Shown: positions 6,969-15,426, numbered from the stretch's first letter. The stretch is 25,185 nt of DNA from Coriobacteriia bacterium (GCA_009781525.1 WQXZ01000003.1:1-25185); one strand, 5' to 3'. Program-made: numbers and translations. Notes: generated by a model from the sequence alone, not told the origin.

Positions 6969-7553
6969 CTACTTAAACAGCACACAGCTCGAATAAGCCA
7001 GCGTCTGCGGGCCATGATAGTAAGGAATCCCAGCGCTGACACAGACCTCAGACACCATCAATCCCATTGCCTCCATCGAAGGAAATATCTTCTCAGGATA
7101 ACGACAGGGAGCATCTGGATAAGAACACTCTGGACAGATCGTGCAAGACCCAGCTCCTATCAGCAACACAGTATCACGGTTCATTCCGGTCTCACGCACC
7201 ATTTCAACCAGTTTGTTGAAACGCTCACGGTGGTCACGAGCCGCAGCCATCGTGGTCTCAAAGTCAAACTCATCTTCCATATAGGCAACAGTCTGAAAGA
7301 CGATACCGCACTCGTATAGCTTAAAGGTCTTATTAGAATCCTCGATCTCTCCGCAGCCAGGCGGGCATGCCCAGCTCTTGTTGTAAGAACGACAGGTATC
7401 CGCCGCGCACATCTCGCGCACTTCATCGCGAGCAACCAGATCCAGTGGGTCAAAACCTCCCTGAAACTCGAACCCGGACTGCTCAATCATCTGTTGCATT
7501 AGTTCAGTATCCACGCTTCCTCCTACGCTGCTTTCCTGCGCAGCCTCTGCCAC
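6969..7553 (-). CDS. DUF2284 family predicted metal-binding protein
   Basis: A cytoplasmic, cysteine-rich protein (194 residues) of the DUF2284 family, whose members are thought to bind metal or Fe-S clusters and often lie near corrinoid methyltransferase genes. Eleven cysteines are seen. The N-terminal cluster is C49, C54, C63, C67 with the motif WACPPGC. The C-terminal cluster is C137-x2-C140-x2-C143-x6-C150 (CTICPECSYPDAPC) plus C171 and C190. The GTG start at 7553 is supported by CCGGAG about seven bases upstream. It lies 18 bases after the stop of the corrinoid-activating ATPase gene, so the two form an operon ending at the terminator at 6902-6945. Its biochemical role is unproven; a part in corrinoid reduction or methyl transfer is inferred from context. 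Confidence 0.85.
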   Translation of the reverse strand: MAEAAQESSVGGSVDTELMQQMIEQSGFEFQGGFDPLDLVARDEVREMCAADTCRSYNKSWACPPGCGEIEDSNKTFKLYECGIVFQTVAYMEDEFDFETTMAAARDHRERFNKLVEMVRETGMNRDTVLLIGAGSCTICPECSYPDAPCRYPEKIFPSMEAMGLMVSEVCVSAGIPYYHGPQTLAYSSCVLFK

Positions 7554-7571
7554 GCAAATCTCCGGCGGAAC

Positions 7572-9092
7572 TTACTCGCCAGGAAACATCATATTATCGA
7601 CAAAGTATTCATTGAATTTGGCACTGACCGAAAGCTCGATATAGTCGGCAAGGTCATGCAAGCTGAGCAGATCAGCACGAGCCTCAGAGCTCAGTAAAGC
7701 AGCTGATGCGCCTTCAACCGAACTATTGCCGATAGCCCGTGTCCTATCAAGCCATTCTTTGGGGATAAGACCAAGTATCGCGGCACTGTCTTTGTTGATG
7801 TACTTGCCAAATCCACCGGCTATGTCTAAGCGAGCAACATCATCAAGACCGATTTCAGCTGCATCGAGCAGAACCATAATGCCGGAGTAGACAGCCGATT
7901 TGCCGAGTTGGATATTACGGATATCCTTCTGGGTCATGTAGATGCTTTTATCCTCAGTCAGATAAAAGACTGGCATACCGTTCTCTTCTCCTAGTTTATC
8001 GGCAAACTCCGGGCATTCATCGGCATCGAGCAGGTATCCTGTCTCATCGAAGATGCCATTTAGATACATGTATGCCGCAATATCGATAATTCCCGTGCCA
8101 CAGAGGCCTTTAGGTGCGACTCCACCGATGACGCTGAACATCAGTTGGCCGTCTTCTTCCCAAGCCTGGGAGATAGCACCCGGCAAGGCTGGCATGCCGA
8201 AGTGGATATTTGCACCCTCGAATACGGGACCAGCAGCTGTTGCGCATGCAATGATGCCGTTCTTATCCCCAAGTGCTAATTCTCCGTTTGTGCCCAGGTC
8301 TATCAGCACCTGTTTGTCTTCGGCTGTGTGCATGTCGCTGGCTATGATTCCGGCTGTGATGTCGCCGCCGACGTAGCTGGCGATGCATGGTGCGAACCAG
8401 ACGGGGCAGGGAAAGCCGGGGAGCTCCAAGGTCTCGCCAAAGAGGGAGAGCGGGGTAAAGGGGTTCAGGCCGATGCTGTCTGGAGGTAGGCCGGCAGCGA
8501 TGTGCTGCATGACGGTGTTGCCAGCGATGGTGAAGTCGACGATGTCGCGGCGTCGGCGCCCTGTGGTTGAGAGCAGCTCGTCGAGCATCTGGTCGATTGC
8601 ACTGAGCACTGCTTCTTGCATCAGGTCAAGCTTGCCTTCGACGCTGGCATCGATGCGGCTGATCACATCAGCCCCCCAGACTGCCTGCGGGTTGACTCTG
8701 GCAGCTGAAGCCAGAAGAGTGCCATCGGCGCGGTCGAATAGTCGGCAGGCAAGAGTTGTTGTGCCGATGTCCAGAGCAACTCCGAGTCCGGTCAAGCCGG
8801 TGTCTGGTGCGTAGCTTGAGACAACAGCGTCTTCCTCGATCAGCATGGTTTGAGGACCGGATAGCTCGATAATCATCTGGTCGCTGATCTCTGTTCGGCA
8901 AGCCAGCCTGAGCCCGCTGATCCCGCCTTCGTAGACATATACCATGCATTTACCGCACAAACCATTGCCACCACATGGGGCAGAGAAATTCAGCTTTGCG
9001 TTTTGGATCACATTCAACGCTGACTGACCAGGCTCAGCTTCTAAAACCAGCTCTTCATCGCCTGTCTTAATGGTGATATGGTATGTCGACAT
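7572..9092 (-). CDS. [2Fe-2S] corrinoid-activating ATPase (RACE-like, ASKHA/DUF4445)
   Basis: A reductive activator of corrinoid proteins. It uses ATP to drive reduction of inactive Co(II) to the methyl-accepting Co(I) state. The 506-residue protein starts with a plant-type [2Fe-2S] ferredoxin domain whose ligands are C40, C46, C49 and C65 (APCGGNGLCGKC, then LACRTE). The actin-like ATPase part opens with VALDIGTTTLACRLFD and has the second phosphate motif LIDLGTNGEL. GGFGKYIN and EGASAALLS near the C-terminus are typical of DUF4445. It is shorter than the roughly 600-residue RACE proteins but matches the compact type. The start ATG 9092 has GGAG five bases upstream. It is followed by the DUF2284 gene and is divergent from a corrinoid-protein gene, its probable client. 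Confidence 0.88.
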   Translation of the reverse strand: MSTYHITIKTGDEELVLEAEPGQSALNVIQNAKLNFSAPCGGNGLCGKCMVYVYEGGISGLRLACRTEISDQMIIELSGPQTMLIEEDAVVSSYAPDTGLTGLGVALDIGTTTLACRLFDRADGTLLASAARVNPQAVWGADVISRIDASVEGKLDLMQEAVLSAIDQMLDELLSTTGRRRRDIVDFTIAGNTVMQHIAAGLPPDSIGLNPFTPLSLFGETLELPGFPCPVWFAPCIASYVGGDITAGIIASDMHTAEDKQVLIDLGTNGELALGDKNGIIACATAAGPVFEGANIHFGMPALPGAISQAWEEDGQLMFSVIGGVAPKGLCGTGIIDIAAYMYLNGIFDETGYLLDADECPEFADKLGEENGMPVFYLTEDKSIYMTQKDIRNIQLGKSAVYSGIMVLLDAAEIGLDDVARLDIAGGFGKYINKDSAAILGLIPKEWLDRTRAIGNSSVEGASAALLSSEARADLLSLHDLADYIELSVSAKFNEYFVDNMMFPGE

Positions 9093-9467
9093 GTCTCTCC
9101 TTTTCTTCTAGCTTGGTGTAAGATAACCAGTGCCTGGCAAACAAGTTCGGCACTATATACTGCACTTCTCTTGGTGCTTGTAATATATCATTTACCAGAT
9201 AACTAATAGTGCTGTTGATGGTATTTTTAAGTTTGTTTAATACTTGCCATTGTTTGGTCATAACTCAGACAATGCACATAAGTGGAATTGGTTAATAATT
9301 GTGTCAAAATACTTAGCACCAATGTTTATAGATTCTGGTATTCATGTACATGTTGCACATTCCGAACCCACCCCGATTCTATGATGTATTGCAAGAGATA
9401 ATATGTTTTCACTGACAGAGGCGGGGACAGTGGTCTTCGCGTGACATGAAAACGAAGGGAGTATCTA
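9093..9467. other. Divergent intergenic region of the corrinoid module
   Basis: This 375-base, AT-rich stretch separates the minus-strand activator from the plus-strand corrinoid protein and must hold both promoters. I see no convincing -35/-10 pair. A 10-bp palindrome CATGTACATG (9343-9352) and a TATGAT (9380-9385) are the only candidates worth naming. No ORF or cobalamin-riboswitch-like conserved box was recognised. Confidence 0.4.
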
Positions 9468-10097
9468 ATGGCAATTTTAGATGACATTTCGGCGGCAGTC
9501 CAAGCTGGTAAGCGTAAGGACGTTGAGGAGCTGGTACAGAAGGCTATTGATGAGGGACAGTCCGCGTCGGACATCCTGAATGGTGGCCTGTTGGCAGCTA
9601 TGGAGATTATTGGTCCGAAGTTCAAGAACAACGAGATCTTCGTACCCGAGGTACTGGTCGCAGCTCGTGCCATGAATGCTGGCACCGCTCTGCTGAAGCC
9701 GCTGTTGGTTGACAGCGGAATCAAGCCGATTGGCAAAGCCGTCATCGGCACCGTCAAGGGCGACATGCATGACATTGGTAAGAACCTTGTTCGTATGATG
9801 ATCGAAGGCGCAAACGTTGACATCACCGATCTCGGCGTCGATGTTGCACCGGAGGTTTTCGCTGACTATGTCAAGGACAATCCAGATCTTGACCTCGTTT
9901 GCCTCAGCGCTCTGCTGACCACCACTCTGCCGAGCTTGGCTGAGTGCGTCAAGGCCGTTCAGGAGACCGGTGCACCGGTGAAGATCCTGATCGGTGGCGC
10001 TCCTGTAACCCAGGAACTGGCTGATGAACTTGGCGTCCAGGGCTATGCCCCCGATGCTGGCTCAGCCGCCGCAAAAGCTACTGAGATGCTGAGCTAA
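9468..10097 (+). CDS. Corrinoid (B12-binding) methyl-transfer protein, MtgC/MtbC/MttC family
   Basis: A cytoplasmic carrier that holds a corrinoid cofactor and shuttles a methyl group between two methyltransferases, for example from a methylamine, betaine or methoxy compound to tetrahydrofolate. At 209 residues it has the standard length. The N-terminal helical cap (residues 1-88, with ILNGGLLAAMEIIG) is followed by the cobalamin fold with the base-off motif D99-M-H101-D-I-G104, in which His101 is the lower cobalt ligand. SALLTTTLPSL and GGAPVTQELA complete the binding site. The ATG has a GAAGGGAG ribosome site. No substrate-specific methyltransferase or MtgA/MetH-type partner is in the window, so the substrate is unknown. 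The divergent activator gene supports the function. Confidence 0.92.
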   Translation: MAILDDISAAVQAGKRKDVEELVQKAIDEGQSASDILNGGLLAAMEIIGPKFKNNEIFVPEVLVAARAMNAGTALLKPLLVDSGIKPIGKAVIGTVKGDMHDIGKNLVRMMIEGANVDITDLGVDVAPEVFADYVKDNPDLDLVCLSALLTTTLPSLAECVKAVQETGAPVKILIGGAPVTQELADELGVQGYAPDAGSAAAKATEMLS

Positions 10098-10133
10098 AGT
10101 AAGCTTCTAGTAGTTTTAAAAAGATTGACTGGT

Positions 10134-10162
10134 AAAGGGTCGGGCTAATCCCCGGCCCTTTT
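10134..10162. terminator. Weak intrinsic terminator after the corrinoid-protein gene
   Basis: AAAGGGTCGGG (10134-10144) can pair with CCCGGCCCTTT (10151-10161), with one G-U pair and a six-base loop. Only a TTTT run follows. It lies between convergent genes and may also serve hypE from the other strand, where an A/T-rich edge is present. Confidence 0.65.
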
Positions 10163-10217
10163 CATGTGGTTATTTGCTCTCTGACAGCTTCGCACTGCGT
10201 GCTGCAGTCAGGCAGGT

Positions 10218-11273
10218 TCAACAGATGCGGGGGAGTTGTTCGCCTACCAGCATGTCCAGTACTCTGGTCGCTCCCAGTGCTGTGCGTAACCAGGCGGCTG
10301 GCAATCCTGGTGGTGGAGCCTCTCTGACCTCACCGATAATCGCAGCATCTCTACCTAGTGGGTCGGCTTGCATTGCAGCCAATGCGCTTTCAGCCTGGTC
10401 AGGCGGCACAACGGCAACCATTTTGCCTTCGTTGGCAATCTGAAAAATATCTAGTCCCAACATCTCGGCAGCTCCTCGGACAGCAACTTTCACTGGCACT
10501 GCCGCCTCGTCTATGGTCATAGAGGTCTGACTCTGGCTGGCCAGTTCGTTGATGGTTGCAGCCAGTCCGCCACGGGTTGGATCACGAAAACAGCGAGTTT
10601 GTGGTGCAGCATGAAGCACTTGCTTTACCAGATGGTTCAGTGGCGCAACATCACTTGCGATTTCTGCCTGAAAGCTCAAAGTCTCTCGTGCGGCAAGAAT
10701 CGCGACTCCGTGGTCGCCCAGTGTGCCCGAAACCAAGATCTTATCCCCAGGTTGACAGAAGCGGCCACTGAGCGGCTGCTGATTATTAAAGGCACCGACT
10801 CCGGCTGTGTTGATGTAGATGCCGTCTCCCTTACCATGGGGAACAACCTTTGTGTCGCCAGTGACAATGCTGACCTTGGCTTCTGCTGCTGTTGCGGCTA
10901 TTGAGGCGCAGATTGCCTCGAGGGTGGCAAGGGGCAGTCCTTCTTCCAGGATGAAGGCGACCGACAGATAGAGCGGGGTGGCTCCAGAGGTTGCCAGGTC
11001 ATTCACGGTACCACTGACCGCAAGGCGGCCGATGTCTCCACCGGAGAAGAAGAGCGGTGTGACCACGTAGCTGTCTGTTGTGAAGGCCAGCTTGAAGGCC
11101 AGTTGCTGGCCCTGACTGGGCTGGTCGGGCGCGGTCAGGGTGACAACGGCGCTGTCGTCTCCGGTTTTGAGCTCTGCGGCACCATAAGCGCTGACGAAAT
11201 ATTTGGCAATCAGCTCGCGCATCATTTCGCCGCCACTGCCATGTGCCATGATGATTTGCTCGGAGTTAGTCAT
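10218..11273 (-). CDS. hypE: Hydrogenase maturation protein HypE (carbamoyl dehydratase)
   Basis: HypE accepts a carbamoyl group from HypF on its C-terminal cysteine and dehydrates it with ATP to a thiocyanate, the source of the cyanide ligands of the NiFe-hydrogenase iron. The 351-residue protein has the AIRS/PurM-like fold: N-terminal MAHGSGGEMM, KTGDDSAVV, then TTDSYVVTPLFFSGGDIGRLAVSGTVNDL, VTGDTKVV and FRDPTRGGLAATINE. It ends in PRIC, the required C-terminal cysteine tail. The start ATG 11273 is preceded by GAGGATAACA, whose GAG overlaps the hypD stop, so translation is coupled. The frame stays open further upstream, but that part reads through hypD. It is the last gene of the hyp operon. 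Confidence 0.95.
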   Translation of the reverse strand: MTNSEQIIMAHGSGGEMMRELIAKYFVSAYGAAELKTGDDSAVVTLTAPDQPSQGQQLAFKLAFTTDSYVVTPLFFSGGDIGRLAVSGTVNDLATSGATPLYLSVAFILEEGLPLATLEAICASIAATAAEAKVSIVTGDTKVVPHGKGDGIYINTAGVGAFNNQQPLSGRFCQPGDKILVSGTLGDHGVAILAARETLSFQAEIASDVAPLNHLVKQVLHAAPQTRCFRDPTRGGLAATINELASQSQTSMTIDEAAVPVKVAVRGAAEMLGLDIFQIANEGKMVAVVPPDQAESALAAMQADPLGRDAAIIGEVREAPPPGLPAAWLRTALGATRVLDMLVGEQLPRIC

Positions 11274-11281
11274 TGTTATCC

Positions 11282-12559
11282 TCAGGTGTTTAATGGGAAG
11301 ATGGGCTCGGTGCAGTCGCTGGGACTGAGCGCGCTGGTGGTGGTGGCGGCACCAGCAGCGCCCGCGATACCTGTGGCGTCTGCGGTTCCCGCAGCGCCCG
11401 CGGCACCCACTCCGCCTACTCCGCCCGCCACGCCACCGATGTTGTAGCGATAGTAAGCCGCGCAGCTGCCTTCGCTTGACACCATGCAGGGGCCAAGCGG
11501 CCTGGTCGGGGTGCAGGCACGACCGAACTGCGGGCACTCGGGTGGCACTATGATGCCTCGCAACACGTCGCCGCAGCGACAGCCGCGCACTTCGACAGTC
11601 GGTTCGATGTCAAGCTCGAAGCGCTGGGTGGCATCGTAGCGGGCGAACTCGGGTCTAAAAGCCAGGCCGGAGGCAGGTATCACTCCCAAACCGCGCCAGG
11701 TGGCATCCACCGGCTGAAACACGGTGTCGATACTCTGACGAGCCTGCTGATTGCCTGTTGCCTGTACCGATCGGGCGTAGGCATTGCCGATTCGCAGGCT
11801 GTCACCCTGCTGACGACTGAGTATCTGCTCAAGTAACATGTCTATTCCAGCCAGGATATCCAGCGGCTCGAATCCGGTTATAACTGCCGGCATGTTGTAT
11901 TGCTCGGCAATAAAATCGTAAGCCTCGACCCCTAAAATCGTGCTGACATGGCCAGGTAGAATCAGCCCATCCAGCGCCAGCTCAGGGTCTTCAAGCAGAA
12001 CCTGAAGCGCCGGCGGAACCAACTTAAAAGCCGCCAGCACACTGAAGTTCAAAAGCTCTGCTGCAGCAGCTCGCTGAACAGTTGCGGCGATAATCGGAGA
12101 CGTGGTCTCAAAGCCGACACCGACAAAGACAATCTGCCGCTCAGGTTGCGCTTCAGCCAGCCTGAGCGCATCAAGCGGACTGTAAACCACCTGAACACTG
12201 GCACCCTCAGCGCGACGCTGCTCAAGCGAAGTCGACGAGCCTGGCACACGCAGCATGTCGCCAAAAGTCGCAATGGTCAGGTTCTCGACTCGCGACAGCG
12301 CAATAATCGCGTCGATGTCAGAGTTGGCGGTGACGCAAACCGGACACCCTGGCCCCGACAGCAGGCGGATGTTACTTGGCAACAGCGACCGAATGCCATG
12401 CTTGGCAATAGCCATGGTGTGCGTGCCACAAACCTCCATCAGCTTGAGCTCCATGCCGTCCGCCTTTTGCGCCCATTCGGCTAGAACTGCAGCGGTATCT
12501 GCAACGCGCTGAACCAGGTTTTCCGCCAGTGACGGGTCTCGGAAGCCGTCGATTAACAT
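11282..12559 (-). CDS. hypD: Hydrogenase maturation protein HypD with a low-complexity C-terminal tail
   Basis: HypD is the Fe-S scaffold that, with HypC, carries the Fe(CN)2CO unit. All family motifs are present: MEVCGTHTMAI, GPGCPVCV, the RGCRCGDVLRG cluster region, CPQFGRAC and GPCMVSSEGSCAAYYRY. Homologues usually stop soon after that last motif. Here 51 extra residues follow (11285-11437): a Gly/Ala-rich run, then a Thr/Ser/Pro stretch, with one cysteine (SPSDCTEP). ATG 12559 was chosen because FRDP normally lies near the N-terminus; GTG 12583 (eight residues longer) is possible, and neither has a strong ribosome site. It lies between hypC and hypE; the hypE ribosome site overlaps its stop. 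Confidence 0.92.
   Translation of the reverse strand: MLIDGFRDPSLAENLVQRVADTAAVLAEWAQKADGMELKLMEVCGTHTMAIAKHGIRSLLPSNIRLLSGPGCPVCVTANSDIDAIIALSRVENLTIATFGDMLRVPGSSTSLEQRRAEGASVQVVYSPLDALRLAEAQPERQIVFVGVGFETTSPIIAATVQRAAAAELLNFSVLAAFKLVPPALQVLLEDPELALDGLILPGHVSTILGVEAYDFIAEQYNMPAVITGFEPLDILAGIDMLLEQILSRQQGDSLRIGNAYARSVQATGNQQARQSIDTVFQPVDATWRGLGVIPASGLAFRPEFARYDATQRFELDIEPTVEVRGCRCGDVLRGIIVPPECPQFGRACTPTRPLGPCMVSSEGSCAAYYRYNIGGVAGGVGGVGAAGAAGTADATGIAGAAGAATTTSALSPSDCTEPIFPLNT
11285..11437 (-). repeat. GC-rich low-complexity insertion encoding the HypD tail
   Basis: These 153 bases encode the 51-residue C-terminal extension of HypD. The first 100 bases are iterations of GCN/GGN codons (Gly, Ala, Val, Thr), clearly unlike the rest of the gene. 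Similar GC-rich low-complexity DNA occurs at other junctions of the same operon (12877-12913, 13703-13774, 16294-16378). Confidence 0.7.
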
Positions 12560-12596
12560 GTTGTTGATTGAGTTTTTATCCACTTTCTTGTACCAG

Positions 12597-12827
12597 CTAT
12601 AGTCCTTCTGCCAGTTCGGGGAACTCGCGGAAGAACGCCAGTGTCTCCTCAGCTGCTTCGAGGCTGATGACCTCGATGGCAAAGCCGGCATGGACCAGCA
12701 CGTAGTCACCGACTTTGGCGGTGGGCACCAGCTCGATGGCAACGGTGCGCTCGACTCCCAGCAGGTCGACGATTGCTGTGCGGTCGGGATTGATTGTTTT
12801 GATAGTTGCGGGTACTGCGAGACACAT
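12597..12827 (-). CDS. hypC: Hydrogenase maturation chaperone HypC
   Basis: A small (76-residue) HypC/HybG/HupF chaperone. It binds HypD during assembly of the Fe(CN)2CO moiety and then escorts it to the hydrogenase large-subunit precursor. The diagnostic N-terminus MCLAVPA carries the essential Cys2 exposed after methionine removal. VGDYVLVHAGFAI is the conserved OB-fold core, and the acidic helical C-terminus is normal. AAAGGA lies about eight bases before the ATG. The gene lies between hypF (31-base gap) and hypD. Confidence 0.95.
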   Translation of the reverse strand: MCLAVPATIKTINPDRTAIVDLLGVERTVAIELVPTAKVGDYVLVHAGFAIEVISLEAAEETLAFFREFPELAEGL

Positions 12828-12858
12828 GGGGTTATCCTTTCGGGTGCTTTCCGGTGTG

Positions 12859-15426
12859 TTAGCGACGCCTGGTGGGGCGCGCTGCGCGCTGTCTGGGAGA
12901 GCGCGCAGCGCGCTGTCTGGCTATGGCAACAGCTGCCTGTCCATAGGCAATGCAGCCGTCGTTGGGAGGTAGGTCGCGGTTGGTGTATACAGTAAAACCG
13001 GCGGATTCCAGGGCGGGTGGCAGGTTTTCACTGAGGTAGCGATTCATGAAGACTCCGCCGGAGAGCGCGATGTCGCCTAAGCCGTGCTGCTCACTGAGCT
13101 GACTGGCGAGCATGCATACCATTGCGATTATGGCCTGGTGAAACTTGAGCGCTATGGATGCCGTGGGGACATCATCTGCAATATCGTCGAGTATAGCCAG
13201 TAGTAGCGCTGTGGTGTCGATGATGCTTTCGTCTATTGTGAAGCTATAGCTGTTGCCTGTGGCGGTCGCGTTGCTAGCGTTACTAGCGGTAGATGCCATT
13301 GCAGCTTCGAGCTCGATGGCTGGTTCGCCTTCGTATGTAGCCTGTGTGCAGTTGCCAAGCAGAGCGCTGACAGCATCGAACAGCCTGCCCATCGAACTCG
13401 TCAGTGGTGAGTTGAGCTTCTGAGTGATCATGGCTTTCAGCTGTTTCTGGGTGTCGGAGCTGATGGTATCTAAAAACTTCTGTGCACCAGGGTGACCCAG
13501 CTGGTCGGCTTCGAGCAGCCAGGCATAGGTGATTCGCCAGGGTTCCCTGATTGCAGCGGCAGCCCCTGGCATGGCTATTGGGCGTAGGTGTGCAACTCGT
13601 TGGTAGTCAGTCAGACTGGCAATTAAGACTTCGCCCCCCCAGATTGTCTGGTCGTCTCCCAAGCCGGTTCCATCAAAGGCGAAGCCGATGACCTGGTCGG
13701 GGGCGAGGGCAGGCGGGGCGGTTTGTTCGGCGGCAGCAGCGAGGGCAGGCGGGGCGGTTTGTTCGGCGGCAGCACCATTTAACCTCCTGCGCTCAGCAGC
13801 AACGGCTGCCTCAGCTAAAACCGCAGCAATATGCGCATGATGGTGCTGGATGCTTGAGACCGGCACATCATGCCTTGCGGATATCTCTGCCACCCACTTG
13901 CTGCCCAGGTATTCCGGATGCAGGTCAGCAGCCAAGTGTCTTGGACTGATATTGAAGAGTTCCTGATAGCTTTGCCTGGTCTTATCCCAATTTCTTAAAG
14001 CCTGTTCGTCGTCTAGATCGCCCAGGTGTTGAGAGATAAAGGCATCCTGGTCGGTAACCAGGCAGAAAGTGTTTTTCTGCTCGGCGCCAACCGCCAGTAA
14101 CGGCTGCTCGGCTACCTGAGGCAGGCGCAGTGGCAGCGGCGCATAGCCGCGAGCGCGGCGGATGAACTGGATATTGTTGTTTATCACCCGTACCACACTG
14201 TCGTCGTAACGACTGCTGATGGGGCGGTTGTTGTCTACGAACAGATCAGCTATATCAGCCAGCTGTTGGTGAGCCTGTTCCACATCGCCGATGATTGGTT
14301 CTTCGCTGACGTTTCCTGAAGTCATGACCAGCGGTCGATCAAGCAGGCTGAACAACAGGTGCTGAAGTGGGGTGGAGGGAAGCATGACGCCAAGCTCGGT
14401 CAGGTTGCCGGCGACGTTTGACGCGATTGCTGGTGGGTTGCTGTCTGGTGGCGTGGTGCCTGCGCGGGAGCCTGCTTGGGGCGTGGCGCCTGCCCCAGCC
14501 TCAGCCATTTGTTGCAGCAGCACAATCGGGCGCACAACACCTTCCAGCAGCGCTGCTTCCAGCTGGTTGACCTGGCAGTAGCTGCGAGCCTGGTCTACGG
14601 ATGCCATCATCACTGCAAGAGGCTTGTTGCTGCGCCGCTTGCGCTGCCTGAGCGCCTGCACAGCCTCTGCATTGGTCGCGTCGCAAGCCAGGTGGTATCC
14701 ACCCAGACCCTTGATGGCAACTATTCTTCCCTCATAAAGTGCGGAAGCCACCCTCTCAAGGAGGGCTTTTGTCTGCTCTGCATTCGCAGCCGTGGTCTTA
14801 TCCCCACGCTCGAGAAGCGATAGGAGCGGGCCGCAGACAAAGCAGGCATCGGGCTGCGCGTGAAACCGCCGGTCGGCCGGGTCGTGGTACTCGCGCTCGC
14901 AGGCTGGGCACATCGTGAAGTTGCGCATGGTGGTCAGCGGTCGGTCGTAGGGCATCTGGTTGATAATCGTGAAGCGCGGGCCGCAGTCGGTGCAGTTGAT
15001 AAATGGATAAAAGTAGCGCCGATCGGTTGGGTCAAACAGCTCGCGCAGGCAGCTGGGGCAGGTAGCCAGGTCGGGCGAGATGAGTGTCTGCGAGACCACC
15101 TCGTCGCCTGTCGAACGGCGAATGCTGAAGTCATCGATATGCGTTACCGTCGAAAGGTGAGAGCTGATGTGCTCGATGAAGGCGGCTGGAGGAGTCTCAA
15201 GCTGCAGTGCCTGCATGAAGGCGAGGCAGACATCCTGCGGGCCTTCTATGTGAATGTGTACACCGTTGGTGGCATTGTAGACCCACCCCACCAGGCCAAA
15301 GCGCGAAGCCAGGCGGTAGGTGTAGGGCCGAAAGCCGACACCTTGGACGACTCCGGTAACGTGGATATCGAAGGCTTTCACGGAGGGGTTGTTATGCTGT
15401 GCTGGCTGTGCTGGTTGTGTTGGCAT
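12859..15426 (-). CDS. hypF: Carbamoyltransferase HypF
   Basis: HypF makes carbamoyl-adenylate from carbamoyl phosphate and ATP and passes the carbamoyl group to HypE. Domains in order: acylphosphatase (about 18-108, VQGVGFRP at 27-34), four CxxC zinc-finger pairs (C123/126, C145/148, C173/176, C195/198), a YrdC-like domain (about 205-430, MTSGNVSEEPI) and a Kae1-like domain (IQHHHAHIAAVLAE, FAFDGTGLGDD, LSGGVFMN, PPNDGCIAYGQA). At 855 residues it is roughly 80-100 longer than usual, owing to inserted low-complexity segments. One is a Gly/Ala/Pro-rich linker in the YrdC domain (GAGATPQAGSRAG), another a duplicated AAAEQTAPPALA in the Kae1 part, and the third an Arg/Ala-rich C-terminal tail. 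ATG 15426 lacks a good ribosome site; a GTG just before KAFDIH is an alternative start. Confidence 0.94.
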   Translation of the reverse strand: MPTQPAQPAQHNNPSVKAFDIHVTGVVQGVGFRPYTYRLASRFGLVGWVYNATNGVHIHIEGPQDVCLAFMQALQLETPPAAFIEHISSHLSTVTHIDDFSIRRSTGDEVVSQTLISPDLATCPSCLRELFDPTDRRYFYPFINCTDCGPRFTIINQMPYDRPLTTMRNFTMCPACEREYHDPADRRFHAQPDACFVCGPLLSLLERGDKTTAANAEQTKALLERVASALYEGRIVAIKGLGGYHLACDATNAEAVQALRQRKRRSNKPLAVMMASVDQARSYCQVNQLEAALLEGVVRPIVLLQQMAEAGAGATPQAGSRAGTTPPDSNPPAIASNVAGNLTELGVMLPSTPLQHLLFSLLDRPLVMTSGNVSEEPIIGDVEQAHQQLADIADLFVDNNRPISSRYDDSVVRVINNNIQFIRRARGYAPLPLRLPQVAEQPLLAVGAEQKNTFCLVTDQDAFISQHLGDLDDEQALRNWDKTRQSYQELFNISPRHLAADLHPEYLGSKWVAEISARHDVPVSSIQHHHAHIAAVLAEAAVAAERRRLNGAAAEQTAPPALAAAAEQTAPPALAPDQVIGFAFDGTGLGDDQTIWGGEVLIASLTDYQRVAHLRPIAMPGAAAAIREPWRITYAWLLEADQLGHPGAQKFLDTISSDTQKQLKAMITQKLNSPLTSSMGRLFDAVSALLGNCTQATYEGEPAIELEAAMASTASNASNATATGNSYSFTIDESIIDTTALLLAILDDIADDVPTASIALKFHQAIIAMVCMLASQLSEQHGLGDIALSGGVFMNRYLSENLPPALESAGFTVYTNRDLPPNDGCIAYGQAAVAIARQRAARSPRQRAARPTRRR
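12877..12913. repeat. GC-rich inverted repeat at the hypF 3' end
   Basis: A 14-bp perfect inverted repeat, GCGCGCTGCGCGCT (12877-12890) and its complement (12900-12913), has a nine-base loop. It is combined with a 13-base direct repeat GCGCGCTGTCTGG (12884-12896, 12908-12920). It encodes the Arg/Ala tail of HypF (RQRAAR twice) and could form a stable hairpin just before hypC. Confidence 0.75.
13703..13774. repeat. 36-bp perfect tandem duplication inside hypF
   Basis: Two identical 36-base units (13703-13738 and 13739-13774) encode two consecutive copies of the peptide AAAEQTAPPALA in frame within the HypF Kae1-like domain, between the HHAH segment and FAFDGTG. Identity of the two units points to a recent slippage or recombination event. 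Confidence 0.92.

Noticed and set aside
11103..11447. Plus-strand 114-codon frame with an Ala/Pro repeat tail
   Set aside because: It is the complement of the hypE start and the HypD low-complexity tail. The proline and alanine repeats follow from the GC-rich DNA.
10218..11537. A longer HypE reading frame starting 88 codons upstream
   Set aside because: The extension reads antisense-like, Arg/His-rich sequence that is hypD in another frame. The conserved HypE N-terminus and ribosome site put the start at 11273.
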